This document shows, one piece after another, positions 43,199-51,927 of a stretch of DNA of 64,000 bases. The notes below the pieces were generated by a model. That model was not told the DNA's origin, searched no databases, and saw only the letters and a list, made by a program, of their open reading frames with translations. This stretch comes from Pseudomonas putida (GTDB taxonomy: Bacteria > Pseudomonadota > Gammaproteobacteria > Pseudomonadales > Pseudomonadaceae). Each line of letters begins with the position of its first letter. Position 1 is the stretch's first letter. Where the stretch lies: the NCBI RefSeq assembly GCF_003228315.1, contig NZ_CP029693.1:4701501-4765500 (forward strand). The letters are read 5' to 3'. A program made the translations under genes and the position numbers.

Positions 43199-44413
43199 TT
43201 GCGCGAAATCGTCCTGATAAACATCACCGGATCCGATCGTCCGGGTCTGACTGCGGCCATTACCGGCGTTCTGGCCCAGGGTGGTGTGAACATTCTCGAC
43301 ATCGGTCAGGCGGTGATCCACGACACCCTGTCGTTCGGCATCCTGGTTGAAATTCCCGACACCGAACAGGGTCGGTCTGTCCTCAAGGACATCCTGTTCA
43401 AAGGCTATGAACTGGATCAACAGGTGCGTTTCACGCCTGTGTCCGAGCAGGATTACCAGCAGTGGGTTGGTAACCAGGGCAAGAAGCGCCACATCGTGAC
43501 GCTGCTGACGCGCAAGGTGACCGCCGGTCAATTGCAAGCCGTGAGTTCGATCACCGCCAAGTACGGCCTGAACATTGACCACATCGATCGGTTGTCCGGG
43601 CGCATGCCGCTGGATACCCCGGCCGATAAAGGCAAAGGCTGCATCGAGTTTTCCGTACGCGGCGAAGCAGCCGATCCGCAGGCATTGCGTGCTGAATTCC
43701 TCAGCGTGGCCCAGGAACTCAACGTCGACATCGCCTTCCAGGAAGATTCGCTGTTCCGTCGCAACCGTCGTCTGGCGGTGTTCGACATGGACTCGACCCT
43801 GATCGAAGCCGAGGTCATCGACGAACTGGCCAAGGCTGCCGGGGTAGGCGACAAGGTCTCGGAAATTACCGAGCGCGCCATGGCCGGTGAACTGGATTTC
43901 CGTGCCAGCTTCAAGGAGCGCCTGGCCTTGCTCAAAGGTCTGGATGTCGGTGTGCTGGACTCGATCGGCGCTTCGTTGCGTCTGACCGAGGGTGCCGAAA
44001 CCCTGTTCGCCGAACTCAAGCGCCTGGGCTACAAGACAGCCATTCTGTCGGGTGGCTTCACCTACTTCGCCAAGCAATTGCAGGCGAAGCTGGGCATCGA
44101 CTATGTATTCGCCAATGAACTGGAAGTGGTCGACGGCAAGGTGACCGGCGTGGCGATCGAGCCGATTGTCGATGCGCAGCGCAAGGCTGATCTGCTGAAG
44201 GAGCTGGCGCACAAGGAAGGTTTGCGGCTGGAGCAGACCATTGCGGTCGGCGACGGTGCCAACGACTTGCCGATGCTGGCGATTGCCGGATTGGGTGTTG
44301 CGTTCCGTGCCAAGCCGCTGGTCAAGCAGTCGGCCAAGCAGGCGATTTCGACCCTGGGTCTTGATGGTGTGCTGTATCTGCTGGGCTTGCGCGATCGCGA
44401 CGGCCAGCTCTAA
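43199..44413 (+). CDS. serB: Phosphoserine phosphatase SerB
   Basis: 404 residues from the TTG at 43199 (GGGGGTG just upstream); the in-frame TTG 15 bp earlier is not favoured. The N-terminal third has two ACT-like domains (IVLINITGSDRPGLTAAITGVL, then IVTLLTRKVTAGQLQAV). The HAD phosphatase domain has VFDMDSTLIEAEVIDELA with the nucleophile Asp, SGGFTYFAKQL, and GDGANDLPMLAIAGLGVAF. It performs the last step of serine synthesis. It is divergent from the AhpA/YtjB gene, 135 bp away, as in enterobacteria. Confidence 0.95.
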   Translation: MREIVLINITGSDRPGLTAAITGVLAQGGVNILDIGQAVIHDTLSFGILVEIPDTEQGRSVLKDILFKGYELDQQVRFTPVSEQDYQQWVGNQGKKRHIVTLLTRKVTAGQLQAVSSITAKYGLNIDHIDRLSGRMPLDTPADKGKGCIEFSVRGEAADPQALRAEFLSVAQELNVDIAFQEDSLFRRNRRLAVFDMDSTLIEAEVIDELAKAAGVGDKVSEITERAMAGELDFRASFKERLALLKGLDVGVLDSIGASLRLTEGAETLFAELKRLGYKTAILSGGFTYFAKQLQAKLGIDYVFANELEVVDGKVTGVAIEPIVDAQRKADLLKELAHKEGLRLEQTIAVGDGANDLPMLAIAGLGVAFRAKPLVKQSAKQAISTLGLDGVLYLLGLRDRDGQL

Positions 44414-44424
44414 CCCCGCGAAAC

Positions 44425-44530
44425 CACTGTAGGAGCGAGCCTGCTCGCGATGAACCCGAGAGCGACGCGTGCATTCAGAATGCCCGCGTCATCGTTAACG
44501 TCCATCGCGAGCTTGCTCGCTCCTACAGTG
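44425..44530. repeat. REP pair (inverted)
   Basis: CACTGTAGGAGCGAGCCTGC faces GCTTGCTCGCTCCTACAGTG across about 50 bp, between convergent serB and psd. Confidence 0.9.
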
Positions 44531-44540
44531 ACGAGGTCTA

Positions 44541-45401
44541 TCAGGCTTTTGGCGAGCCCATGCCCTGACCCATCCGCACCGGCGATCCCGCCACCAGCTC
44601 TTCTGCCCACTTCACCTGATCCGGCCCGAACAGCACCACAGCGGTCGAACCCAGTTTGAAGCGACCCAGCTCGGCACCCTTTTCCAGATGGATAGGCGCA
44701 CGCGCGGCTTCGTCGTAGCGGAAAGTTTTCAGCTCGCGCTTCGGCGGAGTGACCAGGCCGGCCCACACCGTTTCGATCGACGCCACGATCATCGCGCCCA
44801 CCAGCACCACGGCCATCGGCCCGCGCTCGGTGTCGAAAATGCACGCCACGCGCTCATTGCGGGCGAACAGTTCCGGAACGTTTTCGGCGGTGGTCTGGTT
44901 GACCGAGAACAGGCGACCCGGGATGTAGACCATCTCGCGCAGGGTGCCGGCCAGCGGCATGTGCACGCGGTGGTAGTCCTTCGGCGACAGGTAGATGGTG
45001 GCGAAATCACCGCCCATGAACGGCGCGGCGTTGGCAGCATCGCCACCCAGCAATTCCAGCACGCTAAAACTGTGGCCCTTGGCCTGGAACACACGACCGT
45101 GTTCGATCGGGCCAAGCTGGCTGACCGCACCGTCGGCGGGGCTGAGAATCGCACCCGGGGTTTCGTCCAGTGGGCGCGCACCGTCTTTTAATGCGCGGGT
45201 GAAGAAGGCGTTGAAGTGTTCGTAGGCAGTCAGGTCTTCGACCAACGCCTCGGACATGTTCACCTGATAACGCTTGGCGAACCAGGCGGTGAAGGCATTC
45301 TTGAACCAGCGCACGCGGCATTCGGCGATGCAGCCGGCCAGTCGCGAGAGCAGGTTATGGGGCAGCAGGTATTGGCTGATGATAAACAGACGCTTGTTCA
45401 T
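44541..45401 (-). CDS. psd: Phosphatidylserine decarboxylase Psd
   Basis: 286 residues. The self-cleavage motif LGST near residue 250 (FKLGSTAVVLF) yields the pyruvoyl prosthetic group from its Ser. Other conserved parts are SPADGAVSQLGPIEHG, LSPKDYHRVHMPLAG and NERVACIFDTERG. It makes phosphatidylethanolamine at the inner membrane. It lies 18 bp downstream of rhdA on the same strand, probably in the same unit. Confidence 0.96.
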   Translation of the reverse strand: MNKRLFIISQYLLPHNLLSRLAGCIAECRVRWFKNAFTAWFAKRYQVNMSEALVEDLTAYEHFNAFFTRALKDGARPLDETPGAILSPADGAVSQLGPIEHGRVFQAKGHSFSVLELLGGDAANAAPFMGGDFATIYLSPKDYHRVHMPLAGTLREMVYIPGRLFSVNQTTAENVPELFARNERVACIFDTERGPMAVVLVGAMIVASIETVWAGLVTPPKRELKTFRYDEAARAPIHLEKGAELGRFKLGSTAVVLFGPDQVKWAEELVAGSPVRMGQGMGSPKA

Positions 45402-45419
45402 TAACGGTCCTTAAAAACC

Positions 45420-46235
45420 TTAATTCTCTACAGGGGTGTCGGGATGATTGCCCCATTCGCCCCAGGAGCCGGCGTAACCCTTGACCCGCGGATAACCGAG
45501 GGACTTGGCCACCAGATACGTGAAGCCGGACCGGTGATGGGTCTGGCAGTGGGTAATGATTTCCTTGTCGGGCGTGATGCCCAGCTTTTCGAGGATTTGC
45601 GGCATGTCAGTGCGAATACGCAGCTGGCGTGCCTGATCCATGCCGGCAGTCCATTCGAAATTGACCGCGCCGGGGATGTGCCCGCCCTTGGCGGCCAGGA
45701 CTTTCTCGCCGGAGTATTCCAGCGGTCCGCGCGCGTCCCAGATCGCCAGGTCGGCCGCGCCGAGACGGCTTTGCAGGTATTCGCGGGTGGCGGTGGGTTC
45801 ATCGTGCAGGGTCAGTGCAACCGGGCCGCCAACGGCAGGCGGGACCTGGATCGACATGGGCAATCCCGCTGCCAGCCAGGCCGGCAGGCCACCGTCGATA
45901 TAGTGATACTTGTGATGGCCGATCACATCCAGCAGCCAGATGAATCGCCCGGCCCAGCCGCCGCCTTCGTCGTCATAAACCACGTAGACCGCATCAGGGT
46001 TGTGTCCCAGCTCACCGAACAGGGCTTCGAGTGCCGCTTGTGGCGGCATCAGCCCCGGCGCAGGTGCCTGGCCCAGTTGGGTGCGTTTCGGGTCGACAAA
46101 ACGCGCGCCCGGAATGTGCCCTTCGGTATAGCGGGCGCTGCTGGTCAGGTCGACCAGAATCAGATCGCGGGCTTCGAGGCGAGGGAGCAAGTCGCTCGGC
46201 TCGATGACCAGCGGCAAGCCAGAGAAGTCAGACAT
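45420..46235 (-). CDS. rhdA: Thiosulfate sulfurtransferase (rhodanese) RhdA
   Basis: 271 residues from the ATG at 46235, matching RhdA of Azotobacter. Two tandem rhodanese domains are present; the N-terminal one is inactive-looking (LVDLTSSARYTEGHIPGARFV), and the C-terminal one has the active-site loop CQTHHRSG near residue 230. It transfers sulfane sulfur from thiosulfate to cyanide or thiol acceptors. It lies between the HDOD gene and psd on the minus strand. Confidence 0.93.
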   Translation of the reverse strand: MSDFSGLPLVIEPSDLLPRLEARDLILVDLTSSARYTEGHIPGARFVDPKRTQLGQAPAPGLMPPQAALEALFGELGHNPDAVYVVYDDEGGGWAGRFIWLLDVIGHHKYHYIDGGLPAWLAAGLPMSIQVPPAVGGPVALTLHDEPTATREYLQSRLGAADLAIWDARGPLEYSGEKVLAAKGGHIPGAVNFEWTAGMDQARQLRIRTDMPQILEKLGITPDKEIITHCQTHHRSGFTYLVAKSLGYPRVKGYAGSWGEWGNHPDTPVEN

Positions 46236-46278
46236 GTGAGGTCTCCAGAGCACAAAAAGTGAGGATTGTAACGCAGGC

Positions 46279-47817
46279 TTATTTGCCGCGCTGACTAAAG
46301 GTATTCAGCGCCTTCTCGATGCACTGCGCGGTTTTGCCAAAGGCTTGTACGGTGATTTCCGAAAACGGTCCGCCGCCCTGATCGGCGACGACAATCATGA
46401 TTACCCGGCCATTGTTGACCAGCGATCGCAGCAACAGGTGTTCGCCGCTGAACTGGGCCCGCAGGCCATTGGGCAGCAAGGCAGAAAATTGGGCGTTGTT
46501 GTCCGGTGTGATCCGTACCTGTGCCTGTTGCGCAAGCAGGCGTTGCAGCACGTTGCTCTGGCTGACCACGAAATTCAGGCCGGCGGCTTCTTTCGGCAGC
46601 CCGGCCGTCTGGTGCACCCGCAGATTGGCGTGGGTGCGATCGGCCATGAGGATCATCACCCGGCGCATGCCACAGGCAATCAATGCATCCCGGGCCGAAG
46701 TGGTCAGGTGCATGGCGTTGGTGAAGCGGCTCGGCTCGGCCAGAAGTTCGGCACATTGGTTGCGCCACTTGGCCAGGTCTTCGGTGGTGGGGGCCGGGGC
46801 TGGCAGCAGGCCGGCATGAATGCGGTTGGTGCCCCATGGCCAGAGCAACGCTACGGCGGGGTGCCATAGATCAGGCATGGCGTGGTAGCGCGCACTGTTG
46901 GCCGCTTGCTGGTGCAGTTGCTGCTGCACTTCGTCCATCGAAATTTGCAGATAGAGGCTGGTCAGGTACTGCCAGCGTTGGCTGTGCGGGCAGTCCCAGG
47001 CCTGTTGCGCCGAGAGCGCCAGACCGTTGGCCAGCAACACCGTGTTGGCCGGTTGATTGAGCCAGCGGCGCAGGGTCGGGTCGTCGTCAAGGCGGTTCTG
47101 TTGGCGTAATGGATGCTCGCTGTCGCGGGCAATTCGCAGCACTTTCACCAGTTCCCGCTGCTCGGTCAGCAGCAGTTTATAGCCCTGCTGGACCCAGATC
47201 GGCAGGCGCCAGAGGTCCACCAGGGCCAGGGCGATTTGCAACAGACGCGCGCCAAACAACTGCTTTTCGACTTTACGGGCCGATTCGCCCTTGTGGATAA
47301 CCCGCAGTTCCCAGTCTTCGAGCAACTGCGGATGGGTCAGCGCCAATGGCCATAACGGAGAGAGAAACAGTAGGCTGCCCCAATGGATGTCCTGCCACAG
47401 CCGCGCCAGGCGACTGGCGAAAAAGCCATTGGCCTGTTGTGTGGCGTGCTGGCTGATCATCTGCAGTTGGCGCAGGGGCTTGGGGATTTCGTTCTGGGGC
47501 AAGGCGGGCAGGCGTTCGAGCAGTTCCTCGGTACGCTTGAGGCCGAGGCGACTGATCGCCACTTCGAGGTTTTCCGCCGGCTCGCTCAAGGTACCGTGAG
47601 TGTGCCGGTTGGCTTCGCGGAAGATGCTCAACGCCAGGGCGGGGCTGTCCTGCATCAGTTCGGCAATGTTGCGCAACGAGCTGCGATTGTCGCGGATCGC
47701 CCGGCAGACACGGTCGTGACTGGCTTGCGGAACCGGCAGTCGCACGCCGTCCAGAAGTTTGACCCAGCCGTCGAGGGTGGTCGGTTTTTGAGTCGATACG
47801 TTCGTTTCGTTAGCCAT
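46279..47817 (-). CDS. HDOD domain protein
   Basis: 512 residues. The first ~240 residues form an HDOD domain (VPQASHDRVCRAIRDNRSSLRNIAELMQDSPALALSIFREANRH), a metal-free relative of HD phosphohydrolases often used in bacterial signalling. The C-terminal part (about 330-510) has a GAF-like appearance (LTTSARDALIACGMRRVMILMADRTHANLRV...), but that is uncertain. It is divergent from motA (166 bp) and 43 bp upstream of rhdA. A link to motility or c-di-GMP signalling is plausible from context only. Confidence 0.82.
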   Translation of the reverse strand: MANETNVSTQKPTTLDGWVKLLDGVRLPVPQASHDRVCRAIRDNRSSLRNIAELMQDSPALALSIFREANRHTHGTLSEPAENLEVAISRLGLKRTEELLERLPALPQNEIPKPLRQLQMISQHATQQANGFFASRLARLWQDIHWGSLLFLSPLWPLALTHPQLLEDWELRVIHKGESARKVEKQLFGARLLQIALALVDLWRLPIWVQQGYKLLLTEQRELVKVLRIARDSEHPLRQQNRLDDDPTLRRWLNQPANTVLLANGLALSAQQAWDCPHSQRWQYLTSLYLQISMDEVQQQLHQQAANSARYHAMPDLWHPAVALLWPWGTNRIHAGLLPAPAPTTEDLAKWRNQCAELLAEPSRFTNAMHLTTSARDALIACGMRRVMILMADRTHANLRVHQTAGLPKEAAGLNFVVSQSNVLQRLLAQQAQVRITPDNNAQFSALLPNGLRAQFSGEHLLLRSLVNNGRVIMIVVADQGGGPFSEITVQAFGKTAQCIEKALNTFSQRGK

Positions 47818-47888
47818 GTGTGGAGGCGATCATCATCAACATTACCGGGGCCCGGAGTGGGTCAAATTGGCTTTTCGCCTGAACTGCC

Positions 47889-47915
47889 TTTAGTCTGGCG
47901 CAGTTTTGCCGATAA
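47889..47915 (+). promoter_or_regulatory. Candidate FliA (sigma-28) promoter of motA
   Basis: GCCGATAA at 47908-47915 is an exact match to the sigma-28 -10 consensus. Eleven bases upstream is TTTAGTCT (47889-47896), matching TAAAGTTT at five of eight positions. Transcription would start near 47922, about 60 bp before the motA ATG. Confidence 0.65.
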
Positions 47916-47983
47916 GTAGAAGAAGAGATTTATTAACTTCCGAATATGACCTTGAACCCGACTCAGTAAGTGCTCCCCTACCT

Positions 47984-48835
47984 ATGGCTAAAATAATCGG
48001 CATCATCGTCGTATTCGCGAGCGTGCTCGGCGGATACGTGCTCTCCCACGGTAAAATTGCCGCTCTGATCCAGCCCTTCGAGGTCATGATCATCGGTGGT
48101 GCGGCCCTCGGCGCATTCCTTCAGGCCAACCCCGGCTATATGACGATGCACGTGCTCAAGAAGTCCCTGAGCATGTTCGGTTCGCGCTTCAGTCATGGTT
48201 TCTATCTTGAAGTGCTGGGCCTGATCTACGAGATCCTCAACAAGAGTCGTCGCGAAGGCATGATGGCCATCGAGGCTGACATCGAAGACGCCGCCGCGAG
48301 CCCGATCTTCGCCAAGTACCCATCGGTCCTCAAGGACGAGCGCATGACGGCGTTCATCTGCGACTACCTGCGCATCATGTCCTCCGGCAACATGGCTCCC
48401 CACGAACTCGAAGGTCTGTTCGACATGGAGCTGTACAGCCTCAAGGAAGACCTGGAGCACCCGTCCCACGCGGTGAATGGCATCGCTGACGCCATGCCCG
48501 GTTTCGGTATCGTTGCGGCGGTACTGGGTATTGTTGTGACCATGGCTTCCCTGGGCGAGGGCGATCAGAAGTCCATCGGCCTGCACGTGGGTGCGGCGCT
48601 GGTAGGTACCTTCTTCGGTATTCTCGCGGCCTACGGCTTCTTCGGCCCGCTGGCCCATTCCCTGGCTCACGACGCCAAGGAAGAACTGAACATCTACGAA
48701 GCCATCAAGGCCTCGCTGGTGGCCTCGGCTTCCGGCATGCCTCCATCGCTGGCCGTGGAGTTCGGGCGCAAGGTTCTGTACCCGGCGCACCGTCCTAGCT
48801 TCGCCGAGCTGGAACAAGCGGTTCGCGGTCGATAG
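47984..48835 (+). CDS. motA: Flagellar stator protein MotA
   Basis: 283 residues from the ATG at 47984. Four transmembrane helices: two near the N-terminus (IIGIIVVFASVLGGYVLS; VMIIGGAALGAFLQ) and two in the C-terminal half (GIVAAVLGIVVTMASLGEG; VGAALVGTFFGILAAYGFFGPL). The cytoplasmic loop between helices 2 and 3 should contact FliG. MotA with MotB forms the proton-driven stator. A FliA-type promoter lies upstream, and a 160-bp palindrome begins at the last two bases of its stop codon. Confidence 0.96.
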   Translation: MAKIIGIIVVFASVLGGYVLSHGKIAALIQPFEVMIIGGAALGAFLQANPGYMTMHVLKKSLSMFGSRFSHGFYLEVLGLIYEILNKSRREGMMAIEADIEDAAASPIFAKYPSVLKDERMTAFICDYLRIMSSGNMAPHELEGLFDMELYSLKEDLEHPSHAVNGIADAMPGFGIVAAVLGIVVTMASLGEGDQKSIGLHVGAALVGTFFGILAAYGFFGPLAHSLAHDAKEELNIYEAIKASLVASASGMPPSLAVEFGRKVLYPAHRPSFAELEQAVRGR

Positions 48836-48993
48836 TGCTCTGTTTCGCAAATACGTTCCTTTTTTGGCGAGTGGCTGGTGTCGCCAGACAAGGCGCCGCG
48901 ACGAGTCATAGCCCGCTATGGCGAGGAGCGGCAACGCCGTATGGCGACAACAGACACCGTCAAAAAGGAACAGTATTTGTGAGACAGAGCACT
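48834..48993. repeat. 160-bp imperfect palindrome between motA and motB (MITE-like)
   Basis: The outer arms AGTGCTCTGTTTCGCAAATA and their mirror at the right end match at about 29 of 32 positions, followed by GTTCCTTTTT/AAAAAGGAAC. Weaker pairing continues inward (GTGTCGCCA/TGGCGACA) to CATAGC-CC-GCTATG at 48907-48920, exactly at the centre. No protein is encoded. The element fills almost the whole motA-motB gap and ends 4 bp before the motB ATG, so it may hide the motB ribosome site in RNA. Confidence 0.88.
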
Positions 48994-48997
48994 CTCC

Positions 48998-50020
48998 ATG
49001 GAAAATAATCAGCCGATAATCATCAAGCGCGTCAAGCGCTACGCCGGCGGGCATCACGGGGGCGCCTGGAAAATCGCCTTCGCTGACTTCGCCACGGCGA
49101 TGATGGCGTTCTTCCTGGTGTTGTGGCTGCTGTCCACCGCAACGCCGGAGCAGAAGATCGCCATCGCCGGTTACTTCAAGGACCCGATCGGCTTCTCCGA
49201 AAGTGGCACGCCCTACATCATCGATCTGGGCGGTACGCCGACCCTTGCGCCGGAAAACACCCTCAACCCCGAGGTGAAGTCCCAGCCGCAGCCGGACAAG
49301 GTCACGGTCGACGCCGAACAGGTCGAAGGCATGGCCGAGATGGTGGAGAAGGAGCGTCTCGAGCTGTTGCTGCAGGAGTTGCAGAACAAGGTCGAAGAGA
49401 ATCCGCAGCTGCAGAAATTCAAAGACCAGATCATGTTCGAGATCACCCCGGACGGTTTGCGCATCCAGATCGTGGACGCCGAGAACCGGCCGATGTTCGA
49501 CTCGGGTTCCGCACGCCTGAAACCGTATTTTGAAGACATCCTGCTGGCCATGGCCGACACCATCAAAGCGGTGCCGAACAAGATCAGCATCAGCGGTCAC
49601 ACCGACGCCAAGCCGTACAGCGGCCAGGGTGATTTCGGCAACTGGGAGCTGTCGGCCAACCGCGCCAACGCCGCGCGACGTGCACTGGTGGCAGGCAGTT
49701 ATCCGGAGCAGCAAGTGGCGCGGGTGGTCGGTTATGCGTCGTCGGCGCTGTTTGACCGCGAACACCCGTTCAACCCGGTCAACCGCCGTATCGACATCAT
49801 CGTGCTGACCAAGAAAGCCCAGCGCGCCATCGAAGGTTCGCAAGGCGCGGAACCGGCTCCGGATACTCCGCCAGCGACTCCGGGCGCAGCACCGGCTCCG
49901 CCGGCCGACCCGAATGCGTTGCCGGCGGACAAGGAACCGTTGCCGGCGCATGAGCTGCGTGAACGGCTGAATCTGTTCGATGATCCGGCGCCGAAGCCGG
50001 GTGAAGCGCCCAAACAGTGA
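48998..50020 (+). CDS. motB: Flagellar stator protein MotB
   Basis: 340 residues. A single N-terminal transmembrane helix holds the proton-carrying Asp (FADFATAMMAFFLVLWLLS, near residue 28). The C-terminal OmpA-like peptidoglycan-binding domain (about 145-275) shows ISGHTDAKPY and NWELSANRANAARRAL. The tail (about 280-340) is rich in Pro and Ala. It anchors the stator to the cell wall. The Shine-Dalgarno is weak and lies in the right arm of the palindrome upstream. A bidirectional terminator follows. Confidence 0.95.
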   Translation: MENNQPIIIKRVKRYAGGHHGGAWKIAFADFATAMMAFFLVLWLLSTATPEQKIAIAGYFKDPIGFSESGTPYIIDLGGTPTLAPENTLNPEVKSQPQPDKVTVDAEQVEGMAEMVEKERLELLLQELQNKVEENPQLQKFKDQIMFEITPDGLRIQIVDAENRPMFDSGSARLKPYFEDILLAMADTIKAVPNKISISGHTDAKPYSGQGDFGNWELSANRANAARRALVAGSYPEQQVARVVGYASSALFDREHPFNPVNRRIDIIVLTKKAQRAIEGSQGAEPAPDTPPATPGAAPAPPADPNALPADKEPLPAHELRERLNLFDDPAPKPGEAPKQ

Positions 50021-50026
50021 CCCATG

Positions 50027-50053
50027 AAAAAGCCGCGATAATCGCGGCTTTTT
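50027..50053. terminator. Bidirectional terminator between motB and rsgA
   Basis: AAAAAGCCGCGAT and ATCGCGGCTTTTT pair perfectly, with A and T runs on both sides, so it can end transcripts from both convergent genes. Confidence 0.92.
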
Positions 50054-50072
50054 CATGTCTGCGGGAAACGAC

Positions 50073-51104
50073 TCAGTAGCCGGTTTCCGGCAGGCTGGCG
50101 ATGATCGAGCGGTAGCTGTTCATCCGTTGTTGCTGCACGCGACCGTCTTCCAGGGCCTTGAGCAGAGCGCAACCGGGTTCGCGGTCGTGCTTGCAGTCGC
50201 GGAAGCGGCAGGTGCCGAGCAGGTCGTTGAACTCGATGAAACCGGCCTCGACATCGGCACGGCTGACATGGCCAAGGCCGAACTCACGGATACCCGGGGA
50301 GTCGATCAGCTCGCCGCCGCCGGGGAAGTGGAACAGGCGCGCGGTGGTGGTGGTGTGGGTGCCCTGGCCGGACAGTTCGGACAGCGGGCCGACACGGGTT
50401 TCGACGTCAGGCAGCAGACTGTTGACCAACGAAGACTTGCCGACGCCGGACTGACCGACGAACACACTGATGCGTCCGTCCAGCCGCTGCTGAAGTTGCT
50501 CCATGCCATTGCCGTGGTGAGCCGATACTTCAAGCACTGGGTAGCCCAGGGTGCGGTAGACACCGAGCAAGGCATTCAGCGCCGGGGCGTTGTGCTCATC
50601 GATCAAGTCGTACTTGTTCAGCAATAGCAGAGGCTTGATGCCCGCGTGTTCGGCGGCGACGAGGTAGCGGTCGATCAGGTTGGCGTGGGGCTCGGGCAGC
50701 GGCGCGAAAACGATGACAATCATGTCGACGTTGGCGGCGACCGGCTTGAGCTGGCCACGGCTGTCCGGGCGGCACAGTTCGGTATGCCGTGGCAGTTGCG
50801 CGACGATCACCCCGATGCCCTGATTGCCTGCACGCCAGACCACCTGGTCGCCGGTCACCAGCGCCGGCAGGTTGGCGCGCAAGTGGCAACGGAACACCTG
50901 GCCGGCATGTTCGCCATCACGGGCTTCGACTTCGACCTGCACACCGAAGTGCGCGATCACCAGGCCGTGCTGCTCGGGGCCCAGATCGCCGCCCTCGAGT
51001 GCCTGGACAGCCGAGGACTCGCGTTTGGCGGCGCGGGCAGCGCGTTCGCCCTGAATCTTTTCGATGCGCCAGTTTTGGCGACGATTGAGTTGGCGTTTGG
51101 CCAT
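50073..51104 (-). CDS. rsgA: Ribosome small-subunit GTPase RsgA
   Basis: 343 residues. The circularly permuted GTPase order is visible: LLNKYDLI (G4) before GQSGVGKSSLVNSLL (G1) and DSPGIREFGL (G3). An N-terminal OB-fold (about 40-120) and a C-terminal zinc-binding knuckle (CRFRDCKHDREPGC) complete the family pattern. It helps mature the 30S ribosomal subunit. It is divergent from orn, with a 107-bp gap. Confidence 0.95.
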   Translation of the reverse strand: MAKRQLNRRQNWRIEKIQGERAARAAKRESSAVQALEGGDLGPEQHGLVIAHFGVQVEVEARDGEHAGQVFRCHLRANLPALVTGDQVVWRAGNQGIGVIVAQLPRHTELCRPDSRGQLKPVAANVDMIVIVFAPLPEPHANLIDRYLVAAEHAGIKPLLLLNKYDLIDEHNAPALNALLGVYRTLGYPVLEVSAHHGNGMEQLQQRLDGRISVFVGQSGVGKSSLVNSLLPDVETRVGPLSELSGQGTHTTTTARLFHFPGGGELIDSPGIREFGLGHVSRADVEAGFIEFNDLLGTCRFRDCKHDREPGCALLKALEDGRVQQQRMNSYRSIIASLPETGY

Positions 51105-51211
51105 GGGTGTTCCGTATCAAGAATGCAGCGATTAGGTAAAACGGCCGCGAGTTTAGCACGCCCGGCCACCGGCCTAGGCTAAACTGCGCAGCATTGCCTA
51201 GGAGCCGACAC

Positions 51212-51754
51212 ATGCAAAGTTCGCAAAACCTGATCTGGATCGACCTGGAAATGACCGGTCTGAACCCGGATACCGACGTCATCATCGAAATGGCCACCAT
51301 CGTCACCGACAGTGACCTGAATACTTTGGCCGAAGGGCCGGTCATCGCCATCCACCACAGTGACGAAGTGCTCGCCACGATGGACGAGTGGAATACCCGC
51401 ACCCACGGCAACTCGGGCCTGACCCAGCGCGTGCGCGAAAGCCGCATCAGCATGGCCGAAGCCGAAGCCCAGACCCTCGAGTTCCTGGAGAAATGGGTGC
51501 CGAAGGGCAAGTCGCCGATCTGCGGCAACAGCATCTGCCAGGATCGTCGCTTCCTTTATACGCACATGAAATCCCTGGAAAGCTTCTTTCACTACCGCAA
51601 CCTCGACGTTTCGACGCTCAAGGAGCTGGCGGCACGCTGGGCGCCGGACGTGCGCGACAGCTTCAAAAAGGGCAGCACCCACCTGGCCCTGGACGACATC
51701 CGTGAGTCCATCGCCGAGTTGCAGCATTACCGCAAGCATTTCATCAAGTTCTGA
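51212..51754 (+). CDS. orn: Oligoribonuclease Orn
   Basis: 180 residues from the ATG at 51212 with AGGAG upstream, the usual Orn length. The DEDDh catalytic set is present: WIDLEMTGL (Asp, Glu), CGNSICQDRRF (Asp) and THLALDDI (His and Asp). Orn degrades dinucleotides to mononucleotides, including pGpG from c-di-GMP breakdown, and is often essential. A REP pair follows. Confidence 0.96.
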   Translation: MQSSQNLIWIDLEMTGLNPDTDVIIEMATIVTDSDLNTLAEGPVIAIHHSDEVLATMDEWNTRTHGNSGLTQRVRESRISMAEAEAQTLEFLEKWVPKGKSPICGNSICQDRRFLYTHMKSLESFFHYRNLDVSTLKELAARWAPDVRDSFKKGSTHLALDDIRESIAELQHYRKHFIKF

Positions 51755-51776
51755 TCAGTCGGTGTTTGCTCTGGCC

Positions 51777-51845
51777 TCATCACGAGCAAGCTCGCTCCCA
51801 CAGAAGCATTGCGCAGACCCGTGGGAGCGAGCTTGCTCGCGATGA
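51777..51845. repeat. REP pair (inverted)
   Basis: CATCACGAGCAAGCTCGCTC on the left faces GAGCGAGCTTGCTCGCGATG on the right, with about 20 bp between. It separates orn from the TRIC-family gene. Confidence 0.9.
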
Positions 51846-51927
51846 CGTCCTTTCAGCCACTGAGACCCTCTTTTGGTGCCTGGGTGAAGTGCGTAGACTG
51901 CGCGCCTTTTTCGCAAGGACCGCCACC

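Noticed and set aside
47978..50056. A 692-codon open frame on the minus strand opposite motA and motB
   Set aside because: It crosses both genes, the palindrome and a terminator; no family resemblance, and codon bias belongs to the plus strand.
51766..51927. Upstream extension of the TRIC-family frame
   Set aside because: The extra residues are translated from the REP pair; the ATG at 51928 begins the first membrane helix.
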